Source of the DNA: an uncultured Muribaculaceae bacterium
GTDB taxonomy: Bacteria; Bacteroidota; Bacteroidia; Bacteroidales; Muribaculaceae
Length of the DNA: 16,725 bases
Assembly: GCA_910579105.1 (NCBI GenBank)
Contig: CAJTRT010000042.1
Location: 1-16,725 of the forward strand
Direction: 5' to 3'
Shown: positions 1-7,362 of the stretch, piece after piece
Position numbering within the stretch: the stretch's first letter is position 1
Layout: every line of letters starts with the position of its first letter
Notes under the pieces: model-generated
Told to the model about the DNA's origin: nothing
The model's input: only the letters and a program-made list of their open reading frames with translations
Database searches by the model: none
Made by a program: the position numbers and the translations under genes

Positions 1-864
1 CTCGAGGTCAAGGCCGTCGCCGTTCTGCGCGTACCACGGGTTGCGGATGTTCACGTTGTCGATGATCACGTTCTCGCACATCAGCGGATGGATGTTCCAG
101 GCCGGGGAGTTCTCGAACGTGGCGTCGCGCAGCATCACGTTGCGGCATCCGACGAATGAGAGCATCACAGGGCGCAGGAAGTCGTGGAAATAGCTTATCG
201 AGGCGCTGTCGGCTCCGTAGATTTTCTGTTGGAGGCTCTTGTCCTCGTGTATGTCGCGTATGCGCTCGTTGGGGAACCATATGTTTCCCTTTTCGTTGAC
301 GCACCCCTTGGCGGTGAGCGACTTCCACTGCGGGGCGGTCGTCTTGTCACGCTTCACGGGGCGCCAGTGCTGCCCGTTTCCGTTGAATGTGCCGAAGCCG
401 GTGATGGCTATGTCGTGTTTCCCGTTGGCCGATAGGGGGGCCATATTCCGGAAGGTCGAGACACCCTCCCAGTTTGAAGGCGTGCATGGGTAGTCGGCGA
501 GGTTTTCGCTGAACAGTACCAACGCGCCGCGGTCGAGACGCAGCTCCGTGTTGTTCTCGAACTGAATGGGACCCGTGTACCATATTCCTCCCGGGACGAG
601 CAATCTGCCACCTCCTTTTTCGGCGAGGTGGGCCATGGCTTTGGCGAAAGCCTCGGTGTTCATAGTCACCCCGTCGCCGATACCTCCGAAATCCGTTATG
701 CTGACTTCGTAGTCAGGAATCGAGGGGGCATCCACCGGGGTCAGCTCGAATGGCTGGTCACATTCGTAATACGATGAATAGTCTGCCGCCGAGGCATAAA
801 GGTGGCCTGTTGCGAAGGATATGGCGGCAATGGAGGTTTTGAGGATGTCTTTAAAGGGTAGCAT
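1..864 (-). CDS. GH28 family glycoside hydrolase (polygalacturonase-like), 3' part beyond the window
   Basis: I translated the minus strand from the ATG at 864 to the window edge: 288 codons, open throughout, so the gene is partial. Residues 1-26 form a signal peptide with a hydrophobic core and a likely cut after ASA, so the enzyme is exported to the periplasm or surface. The segment TDFGGIGDG (57-65), followed by GGGRLLVPGG, is the usual start of the right-handed beta-helix in GH28 pectinases. The last visible residues NGDGLD (281-286) correspond to the family's N-T-D-G-[IL]-D motif, with D283 as a catalytic acid. The remaining active-site Asp pair and the His motif would lie outside the window. 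The family hydrolyses galacturonic-acid-containing pectin backbones, endo or exo. Rhamnogalacturonase or xylogalacturonase activity is equally possible. The start lies about 20 bases after a strong hairpin, and no clear promoter is seen. Confidence 0.87.
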   Translation of the reverse strand, partial: MLPFKDILKTSIAAISFATGHLYASAADYSSYYECDQPFELTPVDAPSIPDYEVSITDFGGIGDGVTMNTEAFAKAMAHLAEKGGGRLLVPGGIWYTGPIQFENNTELRLDRGALVLFSENLADYPCTPSNWEGVSTFRNMAPLSANGKHDIAITGFGTFNGNGQHWRPVKRDKTTAPQWKSLTAKGCVNEKGNIWFPNERIRDIHEDKSLQQKIYGADSASISYFHDFLRPVMLSFVGCRNVMLRDATFENSPAWNIHPLMCENVIIDNVNIRNPWYAQNGDGLDLE

Positions 865-884
865 AATGTGTGAATCATAAGAAG

Positions 885-923
885 CGGCGAAGCCGCGCCG
901 TCTGGCCAGGCGCGGCTTCGCCG
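885..923 (-). terminator. Hairpin between the M3 peptidase and GH28 genes, probable terminator
   Basis: A perfect 15-base inverted repeat (885-899 and 909-923, arm CGGCGAAGCCGCGCC) with a 9-base loop lies 27 bases after the stop codon of the M3 peptidase gene. Read on the minus strand, it is followed by CTTCTTAT, a weak T-rich tail. It probably ends the peptidase transcript. It also sits in what would be the 5' leader of the GH28 gene, about 20 bases before that ATG. Confidence 0.7.
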
Positions 924-949
924 GTATGCGGATGTTTCAGGATTCTTAA

Positions 950-3100
950 TCAGTCCTTGGCGGGAGTAATGTCCTTTGGCGCCGAGGCCGGGAGGATTCC
1001 GTCGCGGATCAGGAGCGCGTCAATCGTCGGGTCCTGGCCGCGGAAACGTTTGTAGAGCACCGAGGGATTTTCCGTGCCGCCGCGCTCGAGGACGTTCTGG
1101 CGGAACGAGTCGGCGGTGGCGCGGTCGAATATGCCGTTCTCCTTGAACTTCGCGAAGGCGTCGGCGTCAAGCACCTCGGCCCACTTGTAGGAGTAATAAC
1201 CGGCGGCGTATCCTCCGGCGAATATGTGGCTGAACTGCGGGGAGTGCATCGAGCCTTCAACGTCGGGGAAGATGCGCACCTGCTCGATCGCGGCGCTCTC
1301 GAAAGCCGCCGGGTCGGTCACGGGCTCGGTGATAGTGTGCCATGCCATATCGGTGTAGCCGAAGCCGAGCTGGCGCATGCAGGCGTATGCCGCACCGAAC
1401 TGGGCCGACTTGATGATTTTCTCGACCAGGTTGGCAGGAATCTTCTCGCCGGTCTTGTAGTGCTTGGCGAAAGAGTCGAGGAACTGCTGCTCGGTGAGGT
1501 AGTTCTCGTTGAACTGCGATGGAAGTTCCACGAAGTCGCGGTAGACGCTGGTGCCGGAGAGGGAGCCGTAGGTGCAGCGGGTCAGCAGCCCGTGGAGGGC
1601 GTGGCCGAACTCGTGGAGGAATGTCTCGACCTCGTATGGTGTCAGCAGCGAGGGTTTGTCGGCGGTGGGCTTGGTGAAGTTCATCACGATGGAGACGTGC
1701 GGGCGCTCGTCAATACCCTGAGCATTGATTTCCTGTCCCTTGAACTCGGTCATCCACGCTCCCGGGCGCTTGGAGGCGCGGGGGAAGAAATCGGTGTAGA
1801 TTACTCCGATGAAGTTGCCCTTGTCGTCGGTCACGTCGAAGGCTTTCACATCGGGATGGTAGGGCTGGATCGCGTCGTTCTGTGTGAATTGGAGGCCGTA
1901 GAGCTTGGTGGCGAGGCCGAACACGCCGCTGATCACGTTGTCAAGCTCGAAGTAGGGGCGCAGTTCCTCCTCGTCGAACGAGTAGCGGGCGTTTTTGAGC
2001 TTGTTGGCCCAGTAGCTGTAATCCCAGGCGTTGATTGTGACGGGCTTTCCCTCGGTCTGCGAGGCGAACTCGGTGAGTTCGGCAAGTTCCTTGTCGAGAG
2101 CCGGGCGGTAGGCGTCGCGGAGCTGGTCGAGCAGCTTGTAGACGCTTTCTGGGTTCTGTGCCATTGTGCGGCGCAGAGAGTGTTCGGCATAGGTCTTGGC
2201 ACCCAGAAGGTTGGCGATTTTCAGACGCAGCTCCGATATGCGCTTGATATTCTCCATGTTGGAGAACTCGCCCTTGGTGTTTCGACCTGTGTAGAGGCGG
2301 TAGAAGCGCTCGCGGAGATCGGGGCGGTCGCTGTACTTCATAAACGCCATATAGGTGGGCTGGGCGAGGGTGAACAGGAATTCTCCCTTGCGGCCTTTCT
2401 GCTCCGCCAGTTGGGCTGCCTCGGCGACTATCCCTTCGGGAAGTCCCGCGAGGTCGTCGGAGGTGAGCCATATCTCGTAGGTGTTAAGCTCTTTGAGCAC
2501 GTTTTGCCCGAACTTGGTGGTAAGTTCGGAAAGCTCGGAGCTGAGTTTGCGGTATTCCTCGCGGTCGGCGCCCTCGAGGTTCGCTCCCGACAGCGCGAAG
2601 CTGTCGTAGGTCTTTTGCAGGAGGGTCTGCTGCTCCGGGGTGAGCTTGAGGGCGGCTCGGCTGTCATAAACGGCTTTAACGCGCTTCCAGAGATCCTGGT
2701 TGAGGATTATCGACGTGGAGTAGTCGGAGAGTTTAGGGGTGACGCGCATCGAGATTTCCATCATCTCGTCGTCGCTGTCGGCTTCGAGGAGGTTGAAGAA
2801 GATGTTGAGCACGCGGTCGAGGTCCTCGCCGGAGCGGTCGAGCGCCACTATCGTGTTCTCGAACGTGGGAGCTTCGGGATTGGTGGCGATTGCCTGTATC
2901 TCCTTGCGGGCCAGCTCTATTCCGCGGTCAATGGCCGGCTCGTAGTCGGCGTTGGTGATTTTTGAGAACGGCGCGGTGCCGTGGACGGTCTCGGTGAACG
3001 GTTTGGCGAACACCGCCCCGGGGGCGGGAGCCGCCTGCGTCGAAGGGATCTGTGTCATGATAGCGATGGCGGCGGTAAGCGCCGGAATTACTTTTTTCAT
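950..3100 (-). CDS. dcp: M3 family metallopeptidase, Dcp-like peptidyl-dipeptidase, exported
   Basis: This 716-residue protein starts with a signal peptide (MKK, hydrophobic stretch, likely cut near TQA at residue 23), so it acts outside the cytoplasm, most likely in the periplasm. The zinc site is complete: H496-E497-F498-G499-H500 gives two His ligands and the catalytic Glu, and E525 in RDFVELPSQ is the expected third ligand. The stretch LSGTxxxRDFVE after HEFGHALHGL is closer to Dcp than to oligopeptidase A, and the length fits Dcp. The family cleaves short peptides, Dcp by releasing C-terminal dipeptides. The ATG at 3100 is supported by the signal peptide and a good promoter 25 bases upstream. 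A strong hairpin follows the stop. A long open frame on the opposite strand (1226-2965) is a codon-bias shadow. The exact specificity (dipeptidase versus oligopeptidase) is inferred. Confidence 0.93.
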   Translation of the reverse strand: MKKVIPALTAAIAIMTQIPSTQAAPAPGAVFAKPFTETVHGTAPFSKITNADYEPAIDRGIELARKEIQAIATNPEAPTFENTIVALDRSGEDLDRVLNIFFNLLEADSDDEMMEISMRVTPKLSDYSTSIILNQDLWKRVKAVYDSRAALKLTPEQQTLLQKTYDSFALSGANLEGADREEYRKLSSELSELTTKFGQNVLKELNTYEIWLTSDDLAGLPEGIVAEAAQLAEQKGRKGEFLFTLAQPTYMAFMKYSDRPDLRERFYRLYTGRNTKGEFSNMENIKRISELRLKIANLLGAKTYAEHSLRRTMAQNPESVYKLLDQLRDAYRPALDKELAELTEFASQTEGKPVTINAWDYSYWANKLKNARYSFDEEELRPYFELDNVISGVFGLATKLYGLQFTQNDAIQPYHPDVKAFDVTDDKGNFIGVIYTDFFPRASKRPGAWMTEFKGQEINAQGIDERPHVSIVMNFTKPTADKPSLLTPYEVETFLHEFGHALHGLLTRCTYGSLSGTSVYRDFVELPSQFNENYLTEQQFLDSFAKHYKTGEKIPANLVEKIIKSAQFGAAYACMRQLGFGYTDMAWHTITEPVTDPAAFESAAIEQVRIFPDVEGSMHSPQFSHIFAGGYAAGYYSYKWAEVLDADAFAKFKENGIFDRATADSFRQNVLERGGTENPSVLYKRFRGQDPTIDALLIRDGILPASAPKDITPAKD

Positions 3101-3124
3101 ACGTGGTTGGCTAACTTATATCTA

Positions 3125-3156
3125 CAAAGTTATCGTGTCTTGCGCGTATATTCAAG
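3125..3156 (-). promoter_or_regulatory. Bacteroidetes-type promoter of the M3 peptidase gene
   Basis: On the minus strand, TAACTTTG (3132 down to 3125) matches the -7 consensus TAnnTTTG exactly. TTG (3155-3153) lies 20 bases further upstream, at the -33 position. Transcription would start near 3119, leaving a leader of under 20 bases before the ATG at 3100. Confidence 0.7.
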
Positions 3157-3180
3157 AAATATGAGTGAAAGTTTGTGAAA

Positions 3181-3552
3181 TCACTTCATAAACACGAGGT
3201 AAACGGCTCCCACGAGAAGCAGCATGGCCGCGAAATGGTTCCAGCGGAGCTGGAAGTCGTTGAAGGCTATGAGGCTGAAAACCACGAAAACCACAAGGGT
3301 GATCACTTCCTGCATGACTTTCAGCTGCATCAGCGAGAACGGGCCGCCGTTCCCCTCGAAGCCGAGCCTGTTGGCGGGCACCTGGAAGCAGTATTCCACA
3401 AGGGCGATTCCCCAAGACAGGAGGATTACGGCGAATACCGGCCAGTTGGCCGAAACGCCTGAGGCTTGCAGTTTCAGGTGGCCGTACCAGGCGACGGTCA
3501 TGAATATGTTGGCCACGACGAGCAGGCCGATGGTGATTAATGACGGGTTCAT
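3181..3552 (-). CDS. DMT family (DUF486) small integral membrane protein
   Basis: This protein has 123 residues and four predicted membrane segments (about 5-26, 37-56, 79-97 and 106-122), a typical layout for DUF486. The motif EYCFQVPANRLG (53-64) between helices 2 and 3 is characteristic of that family. It belongs to the drug/metabolite transporter superfamily as a half-size member, but no substrate is established to my knowledge. Its ATG lies 20 bases after the stop of the C45-type hydrolase gene on the same strand, so the two are probably co-transcribed. Whether they act together cannot be told from sequence. I see no separate promoter. The family assignment is firm and the function is unknown. 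Confidence 0.9.
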   Translation of the reverse strand: MNPSLITIGLLVVANIFMTVAWYGHLKLQASGVSANWPVFAVILLSWGIALVEYCFQVPANRLGFEGNGGPFSLMQLKVMQEVITLVVFVVFSLIAFNDFQLRWNHFAAMLLLVGAVYLVFMK

Positions 3553-3572
3553 TTGTCTGACAGTGGTTTGCT

Positions 3573-4661
3573 TTATTCGTTAGGTGCGCCGGAATGCCGT
3601 TTTCTGTATTCTGCAAGTGATTCCCGGCGGCAGTCTGTGATATGCATTCTGATGAAGTCCAGCTTGAACCGGCGTTTTTTGCCCTTGCCGATAAAGGCTT
3701 TGGAACGTAGCGCGTTGGCCTTCTCGCATTGCGGTGCGCGGTCGTTTGGAGCGGCCCTGAGCGGTCGCGGGATTGAGTCGAGGGTGGCGGGAAGGGTGCT
3801 CGCGAGCGCGGGAAAGCCTAACGCAGTCCACATAACGATTCCTTTTCCAGGATGCTCGCCGGGCATTGGCCCCTCGATAACCACTGAGGCGCAGGAGCTT
3901 CCTCGCGCGATGCATCGTCCGAGGTCGGCTGCCGAAGTCTGGCCTGAGGCGAGCGGGTCGGTGCCGTCGGGGAGGCGGAACGAGCGCGAGAGGGTTTCGG
4001 TGAGGTGCCAAGGTGCGAGTTTCCCGGAGGAAGTGATTGTGTCGATGATGTATGACGCGTTTTCGAAGCGCTCCTTGCCAAGTCGGTTCTCCTGGCCGCC
4101 GGAGAACGAGAAATTGGTGCGGATGATTATCCCTTTCGGCGCGTCGTCCAGGTCGTGGCGGGTGAAGCCGTGGTCGTGAGCCTCGAAGAACGCTCCGTTG
4201 CCGGATGAGTCAATCGCTCCGAAATTGGCCTGTATCCCCATGGGCCGCGGAAGCGTGCGGAGCAGCGAGTCGAATTCCTCGATGTCGCGGCATACGGCCA
4301 GCGCCCGGCTCATGACGAAACCCTCGCGGTCTTTCAGCCGGGCGGTGTCCGGGGCGAGGTTGTAGCTCGCGGTGTTCATGACGGCGAACCCGGCAGAGTT
4401 GAACCCGATCCAGGCCTCGAGGCGGCCTGTGTCTCCGGCGTTGAAGAGAGCCACGTAGGCCATGGTCGAATCGGTGCCCTCGACGCGGTCGACAACGTTG
4501 TCGGGATGCCCGGAGTCGCGGTGCTTCCACAGCATCCAGCGCCCTGTGGCCGACGCGTCGGCCCCTATCAGCGCCGAGGTACACCCCCAGGCACCGGCAG
4601 CCACGCCTAAGGCGGCAACCAGTGCCGCCGCGGCTCTCGATGCGATGTACGACACATTCAT
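3573..4661 (-). CDS. Exported Ntn hydrolase, C45/choloylglycine hydrolase type (carcinine hydrolase/isopenicillin N acyltransferase-like)
   Basis: The 362-residue protein has an alanine-rich signal sequence (1-26) ending directly before C27 in WGCTSALIG. In N-terminal-nucleophile hydrolases of this clan the catalytic Cys becomes residue 1 after processing, so cutting before C27 would activate the enzyme. Further family signs are the segment GRWMLWKHRDSG soon after the Cys, GFNSAGFAVMNTAS and FGAIDSSGNGAFFEAH. Members cleave linear amides such as acyl-amino acids, penicillins, carcinine or bile-acid conjugates. The substrate here is not predictable. The C-terminal 50 residues are basic (KGKKRR and similar) and look less conserved. 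G26 precedes C27, but AWGC is a poor lipobox, so lipidation is unlikely. The gene is followed 20 bases later by the DUF486 gene and diverges from the thioesterase-dprA unit. A near-consensus -7 box (4677-4670, TAATTTCG) would give an almost leaderless transcript. Confidence 0.82.
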   Translation of the reverse strand: MNVSYIASRAAAALVAALGVAAGAWGCTSALIGADASATGRWMLWKHRDSGHPDNVVDRVEGTDSTMAYVALFNAGDTGRLEAWIGFNSAGFAVMNTASYNLAPDTARLKDREGFVMSRALAVCRDIEEFDSLLRTLPRPMGIQANFGAIDSSGNGAFFEAHDHGFTRHDLDDAPKGIIIRTNFSFSGGQENRLGKERFENASYIIDTITSSGKLAPWHLTETLSRSFRLPDGTDPLASGQTSAADLGRCIARGSSCASVVIEGPMPGEHPGKGIVMWTALGFPALASTLPATLDSIPRPLRAAPNDRAPQCEKANALRSKAFIGKGKKRRFKLDFIRMHITDCRRESLAEYRKRHSGAPNE

Positions 4662-4687
4662 ATATGCCGCGAAATTACGAATTTTGT

Positions 4688-4718
4688 TTTGAAGATTCCC
4701 CGAAAACCATTAACTTTG
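4688..4718 (+). promoter_or_regulatory. Bacteroidetes-type promoter of the thioesterase-dprA unit
   Basis: TTTG (4688-4691) at the -33 position and TAACTTTG (4711-4718) at -7 are separated by 19 bases, and both match the Bacteroidetes consensus. The predicted transcript start, about 4723-4726, leaves a leader of roughly 15 bases to the ATG at 4740. The promoter overlaps an upstream TTG triplet that is in frame with the gene, so that triplet cannot be the start codon. Confidence 0.78.
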
Positions 4719-4739
4719 AATCTGCTATTCACTCGACAT

Positions 4740-5168
4740 ATGAGCCAGGAACCGTCATATACATTTGAACTCCCGATGAAGGTGCGCGACTACGAGGTTG
4801 ATTCGCAAGGGATTGTCAACAACGCCAATTACCTGCATTATCTCGAGCACACCCGGCACGAGTTCTGCGAGAGCCGCGGGGTGAGTTTCCGCGACATGCA
4901 GCGCCGCGGAGTGGATCCGGTTGTCAGCAAGATTGAGATCAGCTATCTGCGCCCGCTCCGTCTGGCCGAGAGGATGCGCAGCTGCCTCTGGCTGGAGCGG
5001 CGCGGTGCCAGGTTCGTGTTCCACCAGGATATTTTCAACGAGGCCGGGCAGCAGGTGGTCAAGGCACTGGTTACCATCGTCTCCACTGCTAACGGGCGTC
5101 TGAGCCGCGGCGAGGAGCTCGCGGCCGCTTTTGCCGGGTCAATTACCGATACAGATTCATCCAGATGA
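4740..5168 (+). CDS. Acyl-CoA thioesterase, 4HBT/YbgC-like hotdog fold
   Basis: The protein has 142 residues from the ATG at 4740. The N-terminal block VRDYEVDSQGIVNNANYLHYLEHTR (15-39) is the hotdog thioesterase signature of the 4-hydroxybenzoyl-CoA thioesterase/YbgC group, with D21 as the expected catalytic acid. The family hydrolyses acyl-CoA or acyl-ACP thioesters in the cytoplasm, and the chain-length preference cannot be read from sequence. The frame stays open to a TTG at 4689, but that TTG is part of the -33 promoter box, so I use the ATG. The stop codon overlaps the dprA start (ATGA at 5165-5168), so the two genes are translated as a coupled pair. A functional link with DNA uptake is not obvious, and shared expression is all that can be inferred. 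Confidence 0.9.
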   Translation: MSQEPSYTFELPMKVRDYEVDSQGIVNNANYLHYLEHTRHEFCESRGVSFRDMQRRGVDPVVSKIEISYLRPLRLAERMRSCLWLERRGARFVFHQDIFNEAGQQVVKALVTIVSTANGRLSRGEELAAAFAGSITDTDSSR

Positions 5169-6295
5169 TAATACAGCCGTCGCGACAGCCTGAATCCGAA
5201 CTTTTCTACCGGATTGCATTCTCGCAACTGCGCGGGATGAATACCGGGCGCGCCGAGCGCGTGCTCGAACTTTTCGGTTCTGAGCGGGCGGTTTTCGAGA
5301 ACGGCGACGAGGTTTTCCGAGAGGTGGGGACGGGACGCCGGATTTCCCTGTCGCGTTCCGACATTGACGCCGCGATGGCCACCGCCCGCGAGGAACTTCC
5401 GTTTATCGAGAAGAACGGCATCCGATGCGTGTATTTCAGTGATGAGGAGTACCCGAAGCGCCTGCTTGCGTGCGACGACGCTCCTGTCATGCTGTATGCG
5501 AAGGGTGACTGTGATCTGAACGCGAGGCATGTCGTGGCGGTTGTCGGTACTCGCAACGCGACCCACTACGGGGCGGCTTTTATAGACCGGCTGATCGGTG
5601 AGCTGGCTGAAAAACTCGACGACCTGCTGGTTGTCAGTGGCCTGGCTCTTGGCTGCGATATTATGGGGCACCGCAAGGCGATGTCATCAGGAGTGCCTAC
5701 TGTCGCAGTGGTGGCCCACGGCCTCGACACCATATATCCCGCGGAGCATAGAAACGACGCGGCGAGAATCGCTCGTGGCGCGGGGGCGATACTGACGGAT
5801 TATGTTCACGGTACTCCGCCGCACCGGGGAAACTTCCTGGCCCGCAACCGCATCGTCGCCGGGCTGTCGGACGCTGTTGTGGTGGTGGAGTCTGCTGCCG
5901 ACCGCGGCGGGGCGCTCAACACGGCGCGGGTGGCCCGGGCTTACGACAGGGAAGTGTTCGCACTCCCCGGCCGGGTCTCAGACCGATACAGCGGGGGATG
6001 CAACATGCTGATACGGGAGCAGACCGCCGCGCTTGTCGAAACCGCCGACGATCTGATTTACGCGATGGGCTGGACTACACGTCCGACAGAGGGGGAACAG
6101 GCTGAGCTCTTCTCGCCACTTCCGGAAACTCAGCAAAAAGTCATGGACTATCTGACCCGCAACGGAGAGGCCACAGCCGACCATTTGCAGGCGGCCCTCG
6201 GTATCCCGGTCGGACAGCTTATGTCGATGCTGGTAGAAATGGAGTTCAATGACCTCGTCATGGCTCTCCCCGGAGCCCGCTACCGCGTAAACTGA
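5165..6295 (+). CDS. dprA: DNA-processing protein DprA
   Basis: DprA binds incoming single-stranded DNA and loads RecA during transformation. It is also conserved in species not known to be competent. The 376-residue protein shows the full layout: an N-terminal helical region (about 1-75), a Rossmann-like core (about 80-300) with VVGTRNATHYG (126-136), VVSGLALGCD (156-165), HR at 169-170, RNRIVAGLSDAVVVVES (227-243), DRGGALNTA (246-254) and REVFALPG (262-269), and a C-terminal winged helix (about 318-374). One small departure is GCD at 163-165, where most members have GID. The ATG overlaps the thioesterase stop by four bases, implying translational coupling. Length and domain order are normal for Bacteroidetes DprA. 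Confidence 0.96.
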   Translation: MIIQPSRQPESELFYRIAFSQLRGMNTGRAERVLELFGSERAVFENGDEVFREVGTGRRISLSRSDIDAAMATAREELPFIEKNGIRCVYFSDEEYPKRLLACDDAPVMLYAKGDCDLNARHVVAVVGTRNATHYGAAFIDRLIGELAEKLDDLLVVSGLALGCDIMGHRKAMSSGVPTVAVVAHGLDTIYPAEHRNDAARIARGAGAILTDYVHGTPPHRGNFLARNRIVAGLSDAVVVVESAADRGGALNTARVARAYDREVFALPGRVSDRYSGGCNMLIREQTAALVETADDLIYAMGWTTRPTEGEQAELFSPLPETQQKVMDYLTRNGEATADHLQAALGIPVGQLMSMLVEMEFNDLVMALPGARYRVN

Positions 6296-6349
6296 ACTTT
6301 CCGCCCTCCGCGGGCGTAGATATATTAACGTGTAAACCTAACAGGAACC

Positions 6350-7225
6350 ATGGAAAAGAAAATCATAGCACCTTCCGAGTTGATAATAAATCCCGACGGC
6401 TCGGTGTTCCACCTCCACCTTCTCCCGCAGCAGCTGACCGACCGCGTGATACTCGTGGGAGACCCCGGGCGCGTGAACATCGTGGCAGAGCACTTCGATA
6501 CCCGCGATTTCGAGGTGTCGTCGCGCGAATTCCACACCATCGGCGGCACTTACAAGGGTAAGCCTATAATGTGCCTCAGCCACGGTATAGGACCTGACAA
6601 TATCGACATCGTGATCAACGAGCTTGACGCTCTCGCGAACATCGACTTCGCGACCCGCGAGGTGCGCGACACCCACCGTGAGCTGACGATGGTGCGCATC
6701 GGCACTTCCGGGGCGCTCCAGCCCGAACTGAAACTCGGCACCCCGGTTATCGCCGAGAAAGCCATAGGTTTCGACGGCGTCCTTAACTACTACGCCGGTC
6801 GCGACGAGGTGGCCGACCTCGATTTCGAGCACGCGTTCTGCGAGCACACGGGCTGGAACCCCCTCTGGGCGAAACCGTATGTCGTTGACGCCCACAGCGC
6901 CCTGGTCGACCAGATCGGCCGCGACGATATGGTGCGCGGCAACACAATATCAGCTGTCGGCTTCTATGGTCCCCAGGGACGCGAGCTGCGACTGCCGCTG
7001 GCCAATCCCGACCTCAACCGCCGCATCGAGGAGTTCCGCTTCGGCGACCGCAAGGTCACTAACTACGAGATGGAGTCCGCCCCCCTTCAAGGGCTCAGCC
7101 GCCTGATGGGCCACCGCGCGATGACCGTCTGCTCCATCATCGCCAACCGCATGCGCCACGACGCCACCCCCAACTACAAGACCGCCATCCGCGACCTCAT
7201 CGCCACCGTCCTCGACCGCATCTGA
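6350..7225 (+). CDS. udp: Nucleoside phosphorylase, uridine-phosphorylase-like
   Basis: The enzyme would split a nucleoside with phosphate into base and ribose-1-phosphate, for pyrimidine salvage in the cytoplasm. The 291-residue protein carries the NP-I family signatures: VGDPGR (36-41, phosphate site), RIGTSGAL (116-123, phosphate and ribose site) and NYEMES (238-243, ribose-binding Glu and Met). RIGTSG with a C-terminal NYEMES is typical of uridine phosphorylases. It is longer than E. coli Udp (about 253 residues), as is usual for the Bacteroidetes form with its extended N-terminus. It lies 54 bases after dprA on the same strand and may be read with it. The leader shows only a poor -7 match near 6319-6330. 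A hairpin follows the stop. Substrate preference (uridine versus other nucleosides) is inferred from family. Confidence 0.9.
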   Translation: MEKKIIAPSELIINPDGSVFHLHLLPQQLTDRVILVGDPGRVNIVAEHFDTRDFEVSSREFHTIGGTYKGKPIMCLSHGIGPDNIDIVINELDALANIDFATREVRDTHRELTMVRIGTSGALQPELKLGTPVIAEKAIGFDGVLNYYAGRDEVADLDFEHAFCEHTGWNPLWAKPYVVDAHSALVDQIGRDDMVRGNTISAVGFYGPQGRELRLPLANPDLNRRIEEFRFGDRKVTNYEMESAPLQGLSRLMGHRAMTVCSIIANRMRHDATPNYKTAIRDLIATVLDRI

Positions 7226-7242
7226 CCAGCGCCTGATCCCCT

Positions 7243-7257
7243 CAGCCGCTTCGGCTG
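7243..7257 (+). terminator. Short hairpin after the nucleoside phosphorylase gene
   Basis: CAGCCG-CTT-CGGCTG forms a perfect 6-base stem 18 bases after the stop codon. Outer bases TCAGC/GCTGA can add pairing. There is no U tract, so termination strength is uncertain. The following REP-like repeat could contribute. Confidence 0.4.
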
Positions 7258-7279
7258 TATGCTGAATACACTGGATGTA

Positions 7280-7338
7280 GGGACGCGGCGTGCCGCGTAT
7301 GGCCGGGATTCCAAGCCATACGCGGCACGCCGCATCCC
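7280..7338. repeat. REP-like inverted repeat with GTAG head, element 1
   Basis: Two 24-base arms (7280-7303 and 7315-7338) are inverted with a single mismatch (GGGACGCGG versus GGGATGCGG on the other strand) around an 11-base loop. The arm at 7283-7298 can also fold on itself (ACGCGGC-GT-GCCGCGT), so a cruciform with sub-hairpins is possible. The left arm is preceded by GTA, giving GTAGGGACGCG, the same head as the palindrome at 9673-9700. It sits between the convergent nucleoside phosphorylase and small membrane protein genes, where it could terminate transcripts from both sides. It is too short to encode anything. Confidence 0.75.
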
Positions 7339-7362
7339 GACATTAATCAAAGGCATTGGCGG

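Noticed and set aside
1941..2471. A 176-codon minus-strand frame overlapping the M3 peptidase
   Set aside because: It is in another frame of the same strand and very rich in Arg and Pro, typical of a shifted reading of a GC-rich gene.
1226..2965. A 579-codon open frame on the plus strand, antisense to the M3 peptidase
   Set aside because: It lies wholly inside a gene with a complete active site, its product is low-complexity (Val/Glu/Leu/Gly rich) with no recognisable domain, and GC-rich codon use explains the lack of stops.
3573..4661. Reading C27 of the Ntn hydrolase as a lipoprotein Cys
   Set aside because: AWGC does not fit the lipobox well and the Cys is needed as the nucleophile in this family.
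4670..4677. A near-consensus -7 box for the C45-type hydrolase
   Set aside because: It would put the transcript start within a few bases of the ATG and no -33 box fits, so I mention it in the gene entry but do not list it as a promoter.
6296..6349. Promoter for the nucleoside phosphorylase gene
   Set aside because: The best candidate near TATATTAA misses two of the key bases and has no partner at -33.
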